Assembly (NCBI GenBank): GCA_003576755.1
Contig: QEVT01000004.1
Location: forward strand, 1-51,439
Source: a bacterium
GTDB lineage: Bacteria > Chloroflexota > Anaerolineae > Epilineales > Epilineaceae
DNA: 51,439 nt
Direction: 5' to 3'
The notes below the pieces were generated by a model. That model had not been told where the DNA came from, searched no databases, and saw nothing but the letters and a program-made list of their open reading frames with translations. The position numbers and the translations under genes are program-made. Each line of letters opens with the position of its first letter. Positions within the stretch are counted from its first letter, which is position 1. Positions 26,375 through 36,440 of this stretch are shown here, piece after piece.

Positions 26375-29300
26375 ATGATCCACATCCGGCGGGTGACCGC
26401 CCACAACTTCAAGCAGCTCGTCGACGTCGACCTCGCCCTGCCTCCACGGGGCCGATTCCTGGTTCAAGGGCTCAACGAGGCCGGCAAGTCGACCCTGTTC
26501 GAGGCCATCTTCTTCGCGTTGTTCGGCCAGCCGCTGGCCACCGAGTCGGCCGGCGGGAAGCTCGACGACGTCATCCGCTATGGGGCCGAAGAGGCCTACG
26601 TGGCGCTGGATCTGTGCCTGGCCGACGGGCGGTGGATGCGTGTCACGCGTCGGGTGCGGCGGGGCCGGCCCAACGTATGGGAGCTGGATCTCGGCGCGCC
26701 CGACGGCGGCATCGAGGAGATCCGGTCGAACCGCACCGTCAACACGCGCGTCGAGTCCGAGCTTGGCTTCGACGGCGAGGCCCTGCTGAACACGTGCTTC
26801 GTCGAGCAGAAGAAGCTCGAGAAGCTCGAAGGCATGACGCTGTCCGGGCGCCAGGAAAGCCTGATGAAGCTGCTCAACCTGGACCGCCTGCTCGAGGTCG
26901 GCGAGCGACTGCGCGTCCGGCCCGCCGACCGGCAGCAGCTCGAGCGCCTTCGTGCGCGGGCAGACCTGGCGGCGCTGCAGGCCGAGCGGCCGTCCCTCGA
27001 GACACGCTTCGCCGCGGCGCGGCGCGCGCTCGAACAGGCGGCTGTCGCCGACGGCATCGCGCGCCTGCGGTCCGACCTCGACGGCCTGGCGGCGACCCTC
27101 GCCGATTTGGCGGCGGCCCGTGTGGTGGAGGCGGACCTGGCGGCGCGTGCGGCGGCGGCGGAGTCGCTGGCCGAGGCGCTCACAGCCTGGAGGCATGGGT
27201 GCACCGCGCACGAGCGGGTGCGCGACAGCCTCGCCGTCGGATCTCGAGCGGCAGACGAGCTTGCGGCCGCCCGTGCGGCGCGCGACGTCGAGGCGCCCGC
27301 GACGGTGGCTCGCGGCGTGGCGCTGCGGCGGTTGCGCGACGGGACGGCATGGCTGGCCTCGCGCGAGGCCGAGCGCCAGGTCCTTGCCGACGCGATTGCC
27401 GCGCGCGACGTCGAGCTGGCCCGCCTGGCGACCGACCGCGAAGCGCTCAACGACACCCGACGGGCATTGGTCGAGGCTCGCGCCGCCGGCCGCGAGGCAC
27501 GCGACGCCATCCAGGCATTGGAGCACGACTGGCGTGCCTTCGAGGTGCGCGACGCGCTCGTGGGGTGGATCGCCGCCCTGGCGGCGCGGCCGACGCCCGC
27601 TGAAGGTGCCGTGGCGCTCGCCGCGGCCCGCCAGGCCCACACGGCGGCGGTGCGCCGTGTGGCGGTCGGGGTGATCGGTGTCGTCGCGGCCAGCGGCGTG
27701 GCGGCATGGGCGGGGCTGGCGGGCGCGCCGGCGCCGTGGGTTCGCATCGCGGCCTTGATGGTCGCGGGTGCGGCTTGGTGGGCTTGGTGGCGCGGGTTTC
27801 AGCGCATGCAGAGCGCCGCACGCACCGTCGGTCGGCTCGAGGGGGCGGCTGCGCTGGCCGAGCGCGAGGCCGAGGCGCAGGCCCGGCGCGAAGCGGATGC
27901 GACGGCGCGGCTGCAGGCCGTCAACGCGGTGCGGCCCGCCGACCGCCAGCGGGCCGAAGCCGCGGTGGCGGAGATCGACGCGCGGCTTGGCGGGCGCGAC
28001 CGCGCCGCCGTGGATGCCGCGCTCCATGCGGCGCGCGCCCGCCAGGCGCAGGCCACGGCCCAGGCCGAAGCCTTGGGCGCGCGCGAGGCCGAGCTGCGCG
28101 ATGCGGTGGGCCGGCTCGATGGCGCCGCCATGGGGGCCGAACGCGATGCCTGGGCCGGGCGCATGGCCGGCATCGACCGGGTGCTGGCGGGATGGTGGCC
28201 GCGTGCCACGGCGGCCGCCGCCGCCCTGGGCGTGGGAAGCGACATCGCGGGGATCGACGGCGAGATCGGGGCGTTGCGGTCAGCGTTGGCGCAGCTGCGC
28301 GAACGGGCTGCGCGCATTCCGGCCCTGGAGGACGAGGTGGCGGCCAGCGAGGCCGCCGCCCAGCGGCATCGGGAGGCGGCGCGGTCGGCGTGGGAAGCGT
28401 TGCCATCGGCCATCGCCCGGCCCGGTTGGTCGCCAGAGCTTGGGGAGGCCGACTGGTCCGCGGCGGGCGAGGCACTCCGGGCGACCTATGCGGCAGCGGG
28501 CGGCGACGCGGTTCGGCAGAGGTTCGAACAGGCCGCGCGCGATGCGGCGGCGCTGGCCGGGGTGATTGCCGCCGCGCGCCGGGCGCTGTCCGAGGCCGCG
28601 GCCGTGTGGCGGGGTCGGCTGCAGGCGCTGGGAGCCCCCGCCGAAGTGCTGGCGGACATCGATGCCCATCTGGCATGGGACGACCCCGCGGCCGCCCAGG
28701 CCGCATGGGCTGTCGCCGCGGCGAAGGTGGCGCCGGACCCAACGACCGCGGTCGACGCCCTGCAGGACGAGCACGACCGGCTGCGCGCACGGCTCGACGT
28801 CGTCCGGCACGACGTCGAACGACTGGAGCGCACGCTCGGGCTGACGGGCGAGGTGCTGGATGCGGAGGTCGCCGAGCGGGTCTGGCAGGATGCTGCCCGC
28901 ACGCTGGCGGTGCGCGAGCGCGGTGCGATGATCGTGGAACACGCGAGCCGCAACGTGGTCAAGCGCGTGCTGCCGAGCACGATGGCGCACATGCGGCGCT
29001 TGCTGCCCGGCTTGACCCGCGGGCGCTACTTCGATGCCCAGCTCAGCGACGACTACCGGATCGAGGTCTACGATGAGCGGGCGGGCGCCTGGAAGAAGAA
29101 GAACATCTTCAGCGGCGGCACGCGCGACCAGCTGTCGCTCGCCCTGAGGCTGTCGTTCGCGTTGGCGACGCTGCCCGAAGAGCGCGGCACGGCGCCGAGC
29201 TTCCTGTTTCTCGACGAACCCCTCGGAGCCTTCGACACCGAGCGCGCACGCGCGCTGATCGACCTCATCACCGAAGGCGAGGTCGCCGACAGCTTCGATC

Positions 29301-29416
29301 AGATCTTCCTCATCAGCCATGTCGCTGTGGAGTCCAGCCTGTTCGACTACCACATCGAGCTGGTCGACGGGCGCGTGGCCGCCAGCGACCTGCCGGCGCA
29401 CGCGGCCTCCGACTGA
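26375..29416 (+). CDS. SMC/Rad50/YhaN-like ATPase with two internal membrane helices
   Basis: 1013 residues. The N-terminal half of the ATPase has Walker A GLNEAGKST (residues 32-40) and a Q-loop-type CFVEQKKLEKLEG. Long Ala/Arg/Glu-rich coiled coils follow on both sides of two hydrophobic helices at ~427-475 (VAVGVIGVVAASGVAAWAGL and IAALMVAGAAWWAWW). The C-terminus has the signature FSGGTRDQ (~912) and Walker B FLFLDEPLG (~943-951). The internal membrane hairpin resembles the YhaN/AAA_27 group rather than SbcC, RecN or SMC. No SbcD-like nuclease or YhaO/YhaM partner is next to it. DNA repair or stress response is a guess from family; membrane anchoring is read from the sequence. Confidence 0.88.
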   Translation: MIHIRRVTAHNFKQLVDVDLALPPRGRFLVQGLNEAGKSTLFEAIFFALFGQPLATESAGGKLDDVIRYGAEEAYVALDLCLADGRWMRVTRRVRRGRPNVWELDLGAPDGGIEEIRSNRTVNTRVESELGFDGEALLNTCFVEQKKLEKLEGMTLSGRQESLMKLLNLDRLLEVGERLRVRPADRQQLERLRARADLAALQAERPSLETRFAAARRALEQAAVADGIARLRSDLDGLAATLADLAAARVVEADLAARAAAAESLAEALTAWRHGCTAHERVRDSLAVGSRAADELAAARAARDVEAPATVARGVALRRLRDGTAWLASREAERQVLADAIAARDVELARLATDREALNDTRRALVEARAAGREARDAIQALEHDWRAFEVRDALVGWIAALAARPTPAEGAVALAAARQAHTAAVRRVAVGVIGVVAASGVAAWAGLAGAPAPWVRIAALMVAGAAWWAWWRGFQRMQSAARTVGRLEGAAALAEREAEAQARREADATARLQAVNAVRPADRQRAEAAVAEIDARLGGRDRAAVDAALHAARARQAQATAQAEALGAREAELRDAVGRLDGAAMGAERDAWAGRMAGIDRVLAGWWPRATAAAAALGVGSDIAGIDGEIGALRSALAQLRERAARIPALEDEVAASEAAAQRHREAARSAWEALPSAIARPGWSPELGEADWSAAGEALRATYAAAGGDAVRQRFEQAARDAAALAGVIAAARRALSEAAAVWRGRLQALGAPAEVLADIDAHLAWDDPAAAQAAWAVAAAKVAPDPTTAVDALQDEHDRLRARLDVVRHDVERLERTLGLTGEVLDAEVAERVWQDAARTLAVRERGAMIVEHASRNVVKRVLPSTMAHMRRLLPGLTRGRYFDAQLSDDYRIEVYDERAGAWKKKNIFSGGTRDQLSLALRLSFALATLPEERGTAPSFLFLDEPLGAFDTERARALIDLITEGEVADSFDQIFLISHVAVESSLFDYHIELVDGRVAASDLPAHAASD

Positions 29417-29445
29417 CGCGGCGCCGGGGTCGCGGGCGCGCAGCC

Positions 29446-32172
29446 CTACCAGAGCTGGCCGGATCGCGGGACGGCGCGGCGAACGGTGCCCGGCGCGCGG
29501 TCCGCCCGCCCGGTCTCGGGGAGGAAAGGCCGTGCGTTGCCGACCCAGAGCTCCGTCGGCGCCTCGTCGCACTCCAACGTCAGCGTGGTCTGATCGCGGT
29601 GTGCGATGTACCAGCTGCGGTCGAGCCGTCGATGCGGCGTCGTGATGGTCCAGAGGCCACCGACCTCGCGCAGGAGCTCGCGCACCTGCACCATGGCACG
29701 GTGGTCGAACGTGATGGTGATCAGGCCGGCGGCGTCGGTGCGGCGCTGGTGGACACGGTCGCCGCCCGTGGCGTTGACCTCGACGATGTCGAACGGCACG
29801 TCGGACAGCATCGGCTCGCCGACGTCGTACCGACCGTCGCGGTCGCGGTCCATGAACTTGTGGATGACCAGGCTGGCATCGCAGTTCCACGGCTCGGGCT
29901 CGTCGAAGATGGTCGTCCGCTCCGTCGGCTTGGGCGTACGGGGGGTCGGCACCTCCGGCGTGTCGGTCGGCGGCGGCGGATCGGTCGGCGGTGGCGTGTC
30001 CGATGGCGTCGGCGACGGTGTGTCGGTCGGCGTGCTCGAAGGCGTCGACGACGGCGACGGGGTGTCGGTGGGCGTGGGCGTCGGCGTCGGTGACGGTGTC
30101 GGTGTGTGGGTCGGCCGAGGCGTGTCCGACGGCGTCGGGGTGGATGACGGCGTGAAGGTTGGCGACGGCGTCGGCGTGTGCGATGGCGTGGGCGTGTTGG
30201 ACGGCGTCGGGGTGACCGACGGCGTGAAGGTCGGGGTCGGCGTGGGCGTCCGCGACGGCGTCGGGGTGACCGACGGCGTGAAGGTCGGCGTCGGCGTGGG
30301 CGTCCGCGACGGCGTCGGGGTGACCGACGGCGTGAAGGTTGGCGTCGGCGTGGGCGTCCGCGACGGCGTCGGCGACGGGGTGAAGGTCGGCGTCGGCGTG
30401 GGGGTGCGCGACGGCGTCGGCGTGTTGGACGGCGTCGGTGTGTTGGACGGCGTCGGTGTGCGCGTCGGCGTGCTGGAAGGTGTGGGCGTCCGGGTCGGCG
30501 ACGGCGTGCTGGTCGGCGTCGCGGACGGTGACGGCGTGGGCGTGCGGGTCGCGGACGGCGACGGCGTGTGCGTCGGTGTCGGCGACGCCGTCGGGGTATC
30601 GGACGGGGGCGGCGGCGGCGTTGGTGTGCTCGTCTGCTGCTGCTCGCAGCAGAAGTCGACGTCGACCCCGTCGACGAACAGCTCCACGCCGAAGTCCGCT
30701 TCCCACAGCAGCGTGAACGTGCCGGGGCCGCGCGCCGGGGCCTGGAGCGGCACGCTCTGCTCGACCCAGGCGTTGCGCGGGAACGGCGTGCGCTCGTCGA
30801 TGATGGGGACTTCGGGGCCGAACGGCTGGCCGTCGATGTCCAGCCGGGCGCGGAGGCTGAACTTGCCGTTGGTGTTGTCCATTCGGAACAGCCCGACCTT
30901 GACGACCGCGCGGTCCGGTCCGGTCTGGGTGACGGTGATCCGGTGCGACATCTGCCCCGGGATGAGCGGCAGCAGCTGCATCGAGGCCTTCTGGACGGCC
31001 GGCCAGTTCGGCAGCGCGGGCGACGGCCCGTTGCGTTGGGCGCTGATGATGTTGAACCACTCGTCCGGCGGGAAGTCGACGCGGGTCGGGCTCTCGAAGC
31101 CGCCGTTGTAGCCGAGGTACGTGTTGCCCTTGCACGACCGGGAGTCGTCCGGGTGGATCGCGCACAGCAGCTCCGGCGGCGGCGGCGTTTGCGGCGGCGC
31201 GCAGCGCCAGAAGAAGAACTTCTCCTGGATATAGCGGCCGTCGCCCTTGCGCACTCCGCGGCCCATGTCGAAGTCCTTCTGCTCGATGACCCGCACCGGT
31301 GGTGAGTTCGGGCAGATGGTGTAGCAGATCGGCCGGGTGTCGAGCAGCTTGATCTCGTATGGCGGCGGCTGGCACAGCGAGAACAGGAACGCCATGTCCT
31401 GGATGGGTTCTGTGCGCTGGAGCGTCTTCTGCACGTAGACGTTGAGCGGATTGCCGGCCTGGTGGATGATGACCTGCAGCGGCTGCAGCGGGCAATCGAT
31501 GGCCTGGTAGCGGTCGCCGTCCGACCAGAGCCCGTCGCAGCCGGTGCACTGATAGGGACCCTTGCCGACGGTGTCGATGAAGGCCCAGAACCGGATCTGC
31601 CACGGCCGGACGCACGGCGTCGGGCTCGGGGGCAGCGTTGGCCGAGGGGTGTTGGACGGCGTCGGCGTGTTGGACGGCGTGGGCGTCTCGGTCGGCAACG
31701 GCGTTCGGCTGGGCGTCGGCGACGGGCCGGGCGTGGGGGAAAGGGTGGCCGTCGGCGTCGCGGTCGCCGTGGGGCTGGGTCCGGGCGTCGCCGTCGGCGT
31801 GCGCGTCGGCGTACCCGGCGTGCCGGGCGTACCCGGCGTGCCGGGCGTGCCGGGCGTCGGCGTGGGCGCCGGCGTGTCGGTCAGCAGCTTGTAGGTCGCC
31901 GTCGGCTGCGGGGTGTGCGTCACCGGCAGCGGGGTGTGGGTCGGGCCGGGCGTTGGGCTGGGCGGCTGCGTCGGGCCGCCGGTCGGCAGTGGGGGCAGCG
32001 TCCCGGTGAGCGCCACGGTCGGCAGCACCGTCTCGGTGCCCTGCAGCGGAGCGGATTCGGCGGCGGGCGGCGCGGCGGATTGGCCGGCCAGCATGCCGAG
32101 GCCGAACATGCCGAGGAGGAGCGTAAGGGACAGCGCCCGATGTTCACTGCGGATCTGGTTCATGCCGTTCAC
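29446..32172 (-). CDS. Secreted Pro/Thr-rich protein with SdrD_B-like domain and C-terminal LPETG
   Basis: 908 residues from GTG 32172; ATG 32163 ([11 protein letters not shown]) is equally possible. A signal peptide ([17 protein letters not shown]) is followed by a PT-rich stalk (~45-185), a folded Cys-containing region of about 330 residues (unknown family), a second long TP-repeat stalk (~510-750) and an SdrD_B-like domain ([24 protein letters not shown]). Near the end is [15 protein letters not shown] (29509-29523) is the standard sortase motif. The 25 residues after LPETG lack a hydrophobic helix, which a usual wall-sorting signal has. A good promoter (TTGCGC/TAAAAT) lies upstream. Substrate of the sortase at 9746-10567 is inference. 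Confidence 0.85.
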   Translation of the reverse strand: MNGMNQIRSEHRALSLTLLLGMFGLGMLAGQSAAPPAAESAPLQGTETVLPTVALTGTLPPLPTGGPTQPPSPTPGPTHTPLPVTHTPQPTATYKLLTDTPAPTPTPGTPGTPGTPGTPGTPTRTPTATPGPSPTATATPTATLSPTPGPSPTPSRTPLPTETPTPSNTPTPSNTPRPTLPPSPTPCVRPWQIRFWAFIDTVGKGPYQCTGCDGLWSDGDRYQAIDCPLQPLQVIIHQAGNPLNVYVQKTLQRTEPIQDMAFLFSLCQPPPYEIKLLDTRPICYTICPNSPPVRVIEQKDFDMGRGVRKGDGRYIQEKFFFWRCAPPQTPPPPELLCAIHPDDSRSCKGNTYLGYNGGFESPTRVDFPPDEWFNIISAQRNGPSPALPNWPAVQKASMQLLPLIPGQMSHRITVTQTGPDRAVVKVGLFRMDNTNGKFSLRARLDIDGQPFGPEVPIIDERTPFPRNAWVEQSVPLQAPARGPGTFTLLWEADFGVELFVDGVDVDFCCEQQQTSTPTPPPPPSDTPTASPTPTHTPSPSATRTPTPSPSATPTSTPSPTRTPTPSSTPTRTPTPSNTPTPSNTPTPSRTPTPTPTFTPSPTPSRTPTPTPTFTPSVTPTPSRTPTPTPTFTPSVTPTPSRTPTPTPTFTPSVTPTPSNTPTPSHTPTPSPTFTPSSTPTPSDTPRPTHTPTPSPTPTPTPTDTPSPSSTPSSTPTDTPSPTPSDTPPPTDPPPPTDTPEVPTPRTPKPTERTTIFDEPEPWNCDASLVIHKFMDRDRDGRYDVGEPMLSDVPFDIVEVNATGGDRVHQRRTDAAGLITITFDHRAMVQVRELLREVGGLWTITTPHRRLDRSWYIAHRDQTTLTLECDEAPTELWVGNARPFLPETGRADRAPGTVRRAVPRSGQLW
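30203..30418. repeat. Four tandem 54-bp repeats within the PT-rich stalk gene
   Basis: Units begin at 30203, 30257, 30311 and 30365. They encode an 18-residue [18 protein letters not shown]-type unit on the minus strand. The first three are nearly identical, the fourth has changes. This suggests recent duplication and possible length variation. Confidence 0.85.
31808..31852. repeat. Five tandem 9-bp repeats coding Pro-Gly-Thr
   Basis: Units of GGCGTACCC/GGCGTGCCG follow without gaps and give GTPGTPGTP in the N-terminal stalk of the 908-residue protein. Collagen-like or flexible linker use is possible. Confidence 0.8.
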
Positions 32173-32270
32173 GATGGGTTGGAGACACGGCGCGCCCGCG
32201 GGGTGGACCCGGCGCGTTCCGCGTGGCCGCGGAATGCAGGCGATGGTCGCGTAGGCGAAAGTGCTTTAGC

Positions 32271-32299
32271 ATTTTATAACGACTTGCCGCCGAGCGCAA
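32271..32299 (-). promoter_or_regulatory. Promoter of the LPETG surface protein
   Basis: Minus-strand TTGCGC (32294-32299), 17-base spacer, TAAAAT (32271-32276) in an AT-rich patch that stands out from the GC-rich surroundings. The leader is about 95-100 bases. The rest of the 304-base gap (32173-32476) shows no gene or RNA; a plus-strand GATATCCT near 32427 is a weak -10 candidate for the next gene. Confidence 0.65.
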
Positions 32300-32476
32300 G
32301 TCCTGGTGACAAACTCGTTAAGCCGCGGGTGCGGGGCGACAGTCGACGGGCAGGCGATCTGCGCGTGACGCTGCCCCCCGGTCACGGGTTAACGAGGCTG
32401 TGCGAGCGCGGGCGGGCGGCGGTCGTGATATCCTTCCGCCCGCGTTTGCATACACCATGACGATGAGCGATGGACG

Positions 32477-34123
32477 GTGGTGATGACGACATCCAATGGT
32501 TTGCGCGTCGGGGAGCCCGGCGAGATGGAAGCCCGGTCGTGGCGACCGGCGGGCCGGCGGTGGCGGGAGGCTGCCGGGCTGATCGGCTTGGCCCTGGTGC
32601 TCGCCCCCTGGGCCCGGGGTGGCTTGGCGCAACCCGATGTGCACGCGCAGGCACGGCCCACGCCGACCGCCGGGCCGTTCGTGCCCGGCGGGAGTTGGCG
32701 CGGACTGCACTCCCCGAAGACCGAGCCGCTGTGGACGTCCGGCATCGCGCCGCGCGATCGGCCGTGCGGCGAAGAGGCGCGCAAGGTGCCGGCGCGGCGC
32801 GGCGCGGTCCCGCCGCTGTGCGGGGTGCACGGGCGGTGGGTGGACGGTGCCTGGACCGGCTGGGCCGTCGGCGAGGAGGGCTTGCTTGCCCGCTACACCG
32901 ACGGGGCCTGGCGGCGCGTCGACGACCTCGCCCCCCGCGCGACCGCTCCCAAGACGTACCATTTGCACGACGTGTTCGTCGTCGGTCCCGACGACGTGTG
33001 GGCTGTCGGTTGGATGGAAGGCGACCGGGGGTGCGAGGGCTGCGGCGTGGTGTTGCGCTACGACGGCATGCGCTGGCAAGAGCTCGACCGCTACGCGCTC
33101 GGCATCAACAGCTGCGTGCCGCCGATCAACGCGCTGGACCTCCAGCAGCGGCGAGACGGCTCGTGGTTCGGCTGGGCGATCGGGGACAAGAAGCCTTGCC
33201 TCAACGGGGGCGCCGTCGTCCTGGAGTTCGACGGCACGCGGTGGAAGTGGTTCCGCGCGCCGCAGCTCGCCGAGAACATGCACGACCTCCGGATCGTGTC
33301 GGAGACCGAGGCCTGGGCGGTGGGCGAGTTCGGCAGCGAGTCGTTCTACGACGGGCGCGGCAGCCGCACCGGCGACTGGCCGCTGCAAGGCCGGTCGGGG
33401 GCGCACGACCTGTTCGCGGTGGACCTGGTCGACGAGACGTACGGGTGGGACGGCGGCGTGATCGGACGGCTGAACCGTTATGACGGCAACTGCCACGACG
33501 ACAACCCCGACACCCCGTGCTGGTTCGACAATCAGGCCAACCCGATCCAGGACAAGGCCGGGCAGAAGGTGACCAACAGCGTGTACGCCATCGACCTGCT
33601 GACGCGCGACCAGGGTTGGCTCGTGGGCGCGCAGGACGGGCGGATCTCGCTCGTCGCGCACTTCCTGCAGGACCGTGCCTGGCGCAAGGTTGCCGTCGTC
33701 GACGATCCGGGCGAGAGCTTGTATGGGCTGGTCATGCTGGACCCCGCTCGCGGGTTTGCCGTCGGAGACGAGGGCACGATCCTGGCCTACGTCGACGCGG
33801 CTTCGACGCCGTCGCCCACGGCGACGGCGAGCCTGACGGCGACGCGAACTCCGCCTCCGGCCTCCCCGACGCCGCCCGCGACCGACACGCCGCCCGCGAC
33901 CGACACGCCGACCGCGACGGCGTTGGCAACCCCGGAGGAGCCGACCGCGACCGATGTTCCCCCGCGCCCGTCCGCCAGCATGACGGCCACGGCGACGTCG
34001 ACGCCGCAGGCCACCCCGACGGCCACCCGGACCGCGACCCCGTCGCCGCCCGCCCGCCCGACGCCGGGTGGGCACCGTGGGTTTGTGCCGGTGGCCTTCA
34101 AACGCGCCGGCCTCCGTCGCTGA
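32477..34123 (+). CDS. Secreted propeller-like protein with Pro/Thr tail ending in FVPVAFKR
   Basis: 548 residues from GTG 32477; ATG 32483 is a likely alternative. A signal peptide (AAGLIGLALVLAPWARGGLAQ) is followed by repeated strands of the type WAVGEEGLLARYTDGAW, VWAVGWMEG..VVLRYDGMRW and GWLVGAQDGRISLV, like Ycf48/HCF136-type beta-propellers. Paired Cys (DRGCEGCG, INSCVPP) suggest disulfides. From ~residue 445 the tail is TP/TA-rich and ends RGFVPVAFKRAGLRR. This matches the stalk-plus-[YF]-[LV]-P ending of the 2544-5588 protein. The function is unknown; surface display is likely. It is convergent with the C25 peptidase gene downstream. Confidence 0.8.
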   Translation: MVMTTSNGLRVGEPGEMEARSWRPAGRRWREAAGLIGLALVLAPWARGGLAQPDVHAQARPTPTAGPFVPGGSWRGLHSPKTEPLWTSGIAPRDRPCGEEARKVPARRGAVPPLCGVHGRWVDGAWTGWAVGEEGLLARYTDGAWRRVDDLAPRATAPKTYHLHDVFVVGPDDVWAVGWMEGDRGCEGCGVVLRYDGMRWQELDRYALGINSCVPPINALDLQQRRDGSWFGWAIGDKKPCLNGGAVVLEFDGTRWKWFRAPQLAENMHDLRIVSETEAWAVGEFGSESFYDGRGSRTGDWPLQGRSGAHDLFAVDLVDETYGWDGGVIGRLNRYDGNCHDDNPDTPCWFDNQANPIQDKAGQKVTNSVYAIDLLTRDQGWLVGAQDGRISLVAHFLQDRAWRKVAVVDDPGESLYGLVMLDPARGFAVGDEGTILAYVDAASTPSPTATASLTATRTPPPASPTPPATDTPPATDTPTATALATPEEPTATDVPPRPSASMTATATSTPQATPTATRTATPSPPARPTPGGHRGFVPVAFKRAGLRR

Positions 34124-34211
34124 CGCGCCGGTCCGTCGGCCGATCACCACCGGCGGCGCCGCCATCCACCGCTCCGCCGCGGGACGCACGAGCGGGGATG
34201 CGCCTGCCCGC

Positions 34212-36440
34212 CTAGGGCAGCTGCAGCGCAGGATCGCCGAGCAGCAGGAACGTCTGCATCACGTCGCGGCCGCCCGGCGCGTCGGTCGGCACGGCGCGCC
34301 AGGCGTCGAGCACCGCATCGCCCAGGCGGGCGTGGCGACCGTCGGTCAGCCCCTGCGCCAGGGCATGTGCGAGCGCGCGTTGGTCTCCGGCCAACGTGAG
34401 GCTGGTCGGCGCGAGCGCTGCCACCGCCCCTCCGTCTTCGTCCCACAGCATGGCTTCTGCCAGCGCGTCGAGCGTGGGGTGGGTGAACAGACCGGTGAGG
34501 CAGGTCAGGTTGAGCACGATCGGGAGTCGCGGCGCGTTGGCCAGGCTCGGGACGTCATCGACCGTGAAGATACGGTCCTTGCCCCACTGGTTCACGCTGC
34601 CATGGCCGAAGTAGGCGAGCACCCCCACGCCCTCGTGCAGTCGGTCGCGGACCGTGTCGGTCATGCCGCCACCGTCGGGCGGGGCGGTCAGCACGGTGCC
34701 GGCGTACGGCCGCGCCATCGCGGCGAGGAAGCGCTCGGCGTCGTCTTCGAACGAGACTTCCTCCCCGTCCGCCACCGCCAGCACACGGGTCCGCCAGTCG
34801 GCGTCGCCGGCGGACTCGTAGGCCAGGATCTTGGCGACGAGGACGTCTACCTGCGACGACGAGCGGGCCGGGATGCGCCCGATGGCCAAGTCGGGCACGA
34901 GATCGCCGTCGAGCCGGGCAAACCCGACGTCGCTGCCGGTCTGGCCGCCGAAGACGGTGCGGATGAGGAAGGTCGGCAGACGGTTGGCGGCGGCGGGTAC
35001 GGTGAAGCCGCGGGGGTCGAACGTCGCGTCACCGACGAGCACCACGTAGCGCGGCGCGGGTCGCCACGCGGCGTGCGCATGTCGCAGGAACGCGCGGATG
35101 CCGTCGGGTTCGGCTTGGCCGTGCCCGAACTGATCGAACACCGCGGCCAGCGGTACGGCCGTCGCCTCCAGCCCCTGCGCACGACGGTGCGCCGCGAGCG
35201 GCTCGAGTGCGGGCAGGAGGTCCGCCGGCCCGATCGCCAACCAGTCGGCTCCGCGCGCCGGGGCACGGAGGTCGGGGGCGAGTGTGGCAGGCTCGATGCG
35301 GTCCGGCGTGCGGGCGCTGCCGGCCACGGCGGCCGCATAGCGATGGCCCGGCACGGTTCGCAGCTGATGGGGGGGCGTGCGGTCGGTGTGCTCGGTCTCG
35401 GCCGGGCCGTCGCCTGGCTCGACGTCGACGGCCACCGGTTGCGCGGGGTCCGTCACGTCCCAAACCGCCGGCACGCCGCTGAAGCCCACCAGGGTCACCG
35501 AAGGGCCAAGCGGGGCAGTGAAGGCGAGGCGACCGTCGTCGGCACGGGCCGGGCGAGGATGATCCAGCGCGATCCAGTCCAGGATCGGGATGTCGACGGC
35601 GACCCCGGCCACGCCGGGGGTATCGACCGCGATCGCGTTGGCGCCCGGGCGCAGCACGCCGTCTGGGAGCACGGCATCGACGACGTGGCCGGTCCGGCCG
35701 TCCCACGTGTCGTCGGCGGCCGGACGGCCGTTGACGGTGATCCGCACGCGGTGGTCGGGCGTCGCCGGCGCCTCGGTGGCGCCCCACAACGCCACCCGCA
35801 GTCGCGACGGGCCGGCGGCAAGCGCGCCGACGGTGGCGGTGAAGACCTCGGTTCGAGGGGCCGGAAGCGCACGCCACAGCCACGGGTCGCCGTCGCCCCG
35901 TTCCGGCTCGTACACGGCGTTGACTTCGGCGTGCACCGTGGTCAGCACGATGCTCCCGTCGGCAGCGGCGGGTCGGTAGGCCTCCGCAAAGCGGTCTGGC
36001 GTGACGGCAGGGCCGACCGGCGATGGTGCCCGGGCAGCGTCGGTCCCGGGAGCGATCCAGTACACGTGTTCCGCGCTGTCCTGGCCAGGGTTGCGCGTGC
36101 CGTAGAACGCCAGGGTGAACCCGTCGCGCGACGTCGTGACGCGCAGCGGCTGTGCCCGCCCCCGCAGGCGCAGCGTCAAGGTCGCCGGATCGATGCCGGT
36201 CCATCCGAGATTCCGGGAAAGGTCGCGGGCGGTGATGCGATACACCCCCGGGTGCGAGACGACCATCCGTCCCGCGGCGGCCGGTGGCGGGGTCGCGGCA
36301 CGGCAGCCCGCGGTGGCCATGACGAGCGCGACCACCGGCCACAAGGCGACCGCCACGCCCTTGACGAGAACGTCGACCCGATTCCGCGGCGACCGTCGCC
36401 GATCCCCGCCCGCCGTCCGCCGTCGCGGTCCGGCGATCAT
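34212..36440 (-). CDS. C25 (gingipain/PorU-like) cysteine peptidase, lipoprotein
   Basis: 742 residues from ATG 36440, which overlaps the preceding gene's stop (ATGA). A basic start precedes a hydrophobic segment ending in a lipobox-like MATAGC, so it is probably a lipid-anchored exoprotein. The middle is beta-rich; the Peptidase_C25 catalytic domain holds H613 in YFGHGSVNQWG and C647 in LNLTCLTGLF, the His-Cys dyad, 34 residues apart exactly as in the other C25 protein. The family includes gingipains (Arg/Lys-specific) and PorU, the sortase of type IX secretion. The substrate here is unknown. It is the last gene of the minus-strand unit and has no PT-rich tail; it ends LLGDPALQLP, as C25 domains often do. 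Confidence 0.88.
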   Translation of the reverse strand: MIAGPRRRTAGGDRRRSPRNRVDVLVKGVAVALWPVVALVMATAGCRAATPPPAAAGRMVVSHPGVYRITARDLSRNLGWTGIDPATLTLRLRGRAQPLRVTTSRDGFTLAFYGTRNPGQDSAEHVYWIAPGTDAARAPSPVGPAVTPDRFAEAYRPAAADGSIVLTTVHAEVNAVYEPERGDGDPWLWRALPAPRTEVFTATVGALAAGPSRLRVALWGATEAPATPDHRVRITVNGRPAADDTWDGRTGHVVDAVLPDGVLRPGANAIAVDTPGVAGVAVDIPILDWIALDHPRPARADDGRLAFTAPLGPSVTLVGFSGVPAVWDVTDPAQPVAVDVEPGDGPAETEHTDRTPPHQLRTVPGHRYAAAVAGSARTPDRIEPATLAPDLRAPARGADWLAIGPADLLPALEPLAAHRRAQGLEATAVPLAAVFDQFGHGQAEPDGIRAFLRHAHAAWRPAPRYVVLVGDATFDPRGFTVPAAANRLPTFLIRTVFGGQTGSDVGFARLDGDLVPDLAIGRIPARSSSQVDVLVAKILAYESAGDADWRTRVLAVADGEEVSFEDDAERFLAAMARPYAGTVLTAPPDGGGMTDTVRDRLHEGVGVLAYFGHGSVNQWGKDRIFTVDDVPSLANAPRLPIVLNLTCLTGLFTHPTLDALAEAMLWDEDGGAVAALAPTSLTLAGDQRALAHALAQGLTDGRHARLGDAVLDAWRAVPTDAPGGRDVMQTFLLLGDPALQLP

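Noticed and set aside
30203-30418. CRISPR-like array
   Set aside because: The units are contiguous, in-frame protein-coding repeats with no unique spacers and no cas genes.
29606-31111. Long plus-strand frames across the PT-rich gene (GVGDGVGV repeats)
   Set aside because: They are the mirror of TP-repeat codons on the minus strand. The minus frame has a signal peptide, folded domains and LPETG; the plus frame has none.
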